Shown: piece after piece, positions 63,899 through 64,000 of the stretch
How the letters are laid out: the number at the start of each line of letters is the position of its first letter
Numbering within the stretch: position 1 is the stretch's first letter
DNA from: Pseudomonas sp. SJZ079
GTDB lineage: Bacteria; Pseudomonadota; Gammaproteobacteria; Pseudomonadales; Pseudomonadaceae
DNA length: 64,000 nucleotides
Direction of reading: 5' to 3'
Assembly (NCBI RefSeq): GCF_007993865.1
Contig: NZ_VIUH01000011.1
Span: 62,001-126,000 of the forward strand
Translations under genes and position numbers: made by a program
Notes under the pieces: model-generated
What the model was told of the DNA's origin: nothing
Seen by the model: only the letters and a program-made list of their open reading frames with translations
The model's database searches: none

Positions 63899-64000
63899 TA
63901 TTTAGCCTCCTGGTTGAGTAGCTTGAGGTAGTCCGCATCGGCCATGCCGAGCAGGCGGGCAGCCTCTTTTTGCTCGGAGTTGAGTGCGGTGGTGGTTTTC
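63898..64000 (-). CDS. C-terminus of Mu gpI-type protease/scaffold (cut by window end)
   Basis: The minus frame open from the window edge reads KTTTALNSEQKEAARLLGMA then DADYLKLLNQEAK and a stop at 63898-63900, overlapping the head gene start. Mu-type I proteins end with the same LTAEQ..VA..LG....YL pattern. In Mu this protease matures the head and its C-terminus is the scaffold. Only 34 codons are visible. Confidence 0.82.
   Translation of the reverse strand, partial: KTTTALNSEQKEAARLLGMADADYLKLLNQEAK

Larger units (their letters stand above)
50437..64000 (-). mobile_element. Prophage, late-gene end (Mu-like head, siphovirus-like tail)
   Basis: From the right edge to about 50.5 kb all clear structural genes are on the minus strand and overlap or nearly touch. 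The head genes resemble those of Mu (gpI protease end, gpT head, HI1506, DUF1320/gp36, gpG, gp37). The tail has a tape measure of 1095 residues and a frameshifting chaperone, as in long non-contractile tails; no sheath gene is seen. This mosaic is known from transposable siphoviruses of Pseudomonas such as B3 and D3112. The early region and left end lie outside the window. Confidence 0.9.

Overview
The window is a high-GC chromosomal segment from a Pseudomonas, probably of the mendocina/oleovorans/alcaligenes side of the genus. The basis is protein-level resemblance throughout, the gene order thrS-infC-rpmI-rplT-pheS-pheT-ihfA-merR-tRNA-Pro, the pqqABCDE-pqqH-ercA-ercS block known from P. aeruginosa, and several families of Pseudomonas-type REP palindromes between genes. 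The species call is an inference. The window opens inside a MarR regulator gene and closes inside a prophage.

Layout. 0-5 kb: MarR regulator, persulfide dioxygenase-like metallo-beta-lactamase, the bifunctional tRNA-modifying enzyme MnmC, and polyphosphate:AMP phosphotransferase. 5-12 kb: a 0.5-kb stretch of palindromes, a thiolase, a DUF6316 protein, an EamA exporter, an overlapping fumC/quinone-reductase pair, and a DUF2804 protein. 12-16 kb: DUF2059 protein, BolA, TrhO, a DsbA-family protein overlapping an ABC exporter. 17-23 kb: a tyrosine catabolism run (4-hydroxyphenylpyruvate dioxygenase, homogentisate dioxygenase, fumarylacetoacetase, maleylacetoacetate isomerase, a sodium-dependent amino-acid-type transporter) that would carry 4-hydroxyphenylpyruvate to fumarate and acetoacetate. 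23-31 kb: an HBM-type chemoreceptor, a small secreted protein, a two-component system, a YdjM-type membrane protein, an EAL-domain remnant and an XRE/MmyB-type regulator, ending in a palindrome-rich gap.

31-40 kb: the complete PQQ biosynthesis operon from the 23-residue precursor peptide PqqA to the peptidase PqqH, followed by the alcohol-dehydrogenase-like ErcA and the hybrid sensor kinase ErcS, whose relatives control PQQ-dependent ethanol oxidation in P. aeruginosa. 40-50 kb: a small membrane protein paired with a C39-like lipoprotein peptidase, a gamma-glutamylputrescine-oxidase-like enzyme, tRNA-Val, and the translation cluster thrS to ihfA, with a MerR regulator and tRNA-Pro.

50.4-64 kb: the late end of a prophage. 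All structural genes run on the minus strand, tightly overlapped: the C-terminus of a Mu I-type protease, a Mu gpT-type major head protein, HI1506-type, DUF1320 (gp36), gpG-type and gp37-type proteins, then a long-tail (siphovirus-like) module with tail tube, a tail chaperone with a readable -1 frameshift signal, tape measure and tail-tip proteins, and small membrane proteins at the end. No integrase lies between the tail genes and tRNA-Pro, and the last bases carry four copies of a TTGG-centred motif, so a transposable (Mu-like) phage right end is the best reading. Two small hydrophobic ORFs on the opposite strand inside the tail operon look like a moron insertion. I saw no CRISPR array, insertion sequence or rRNA gene, and no clearly undescribed defence or biosynthetic system. 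The most unusual material is in the prophage.
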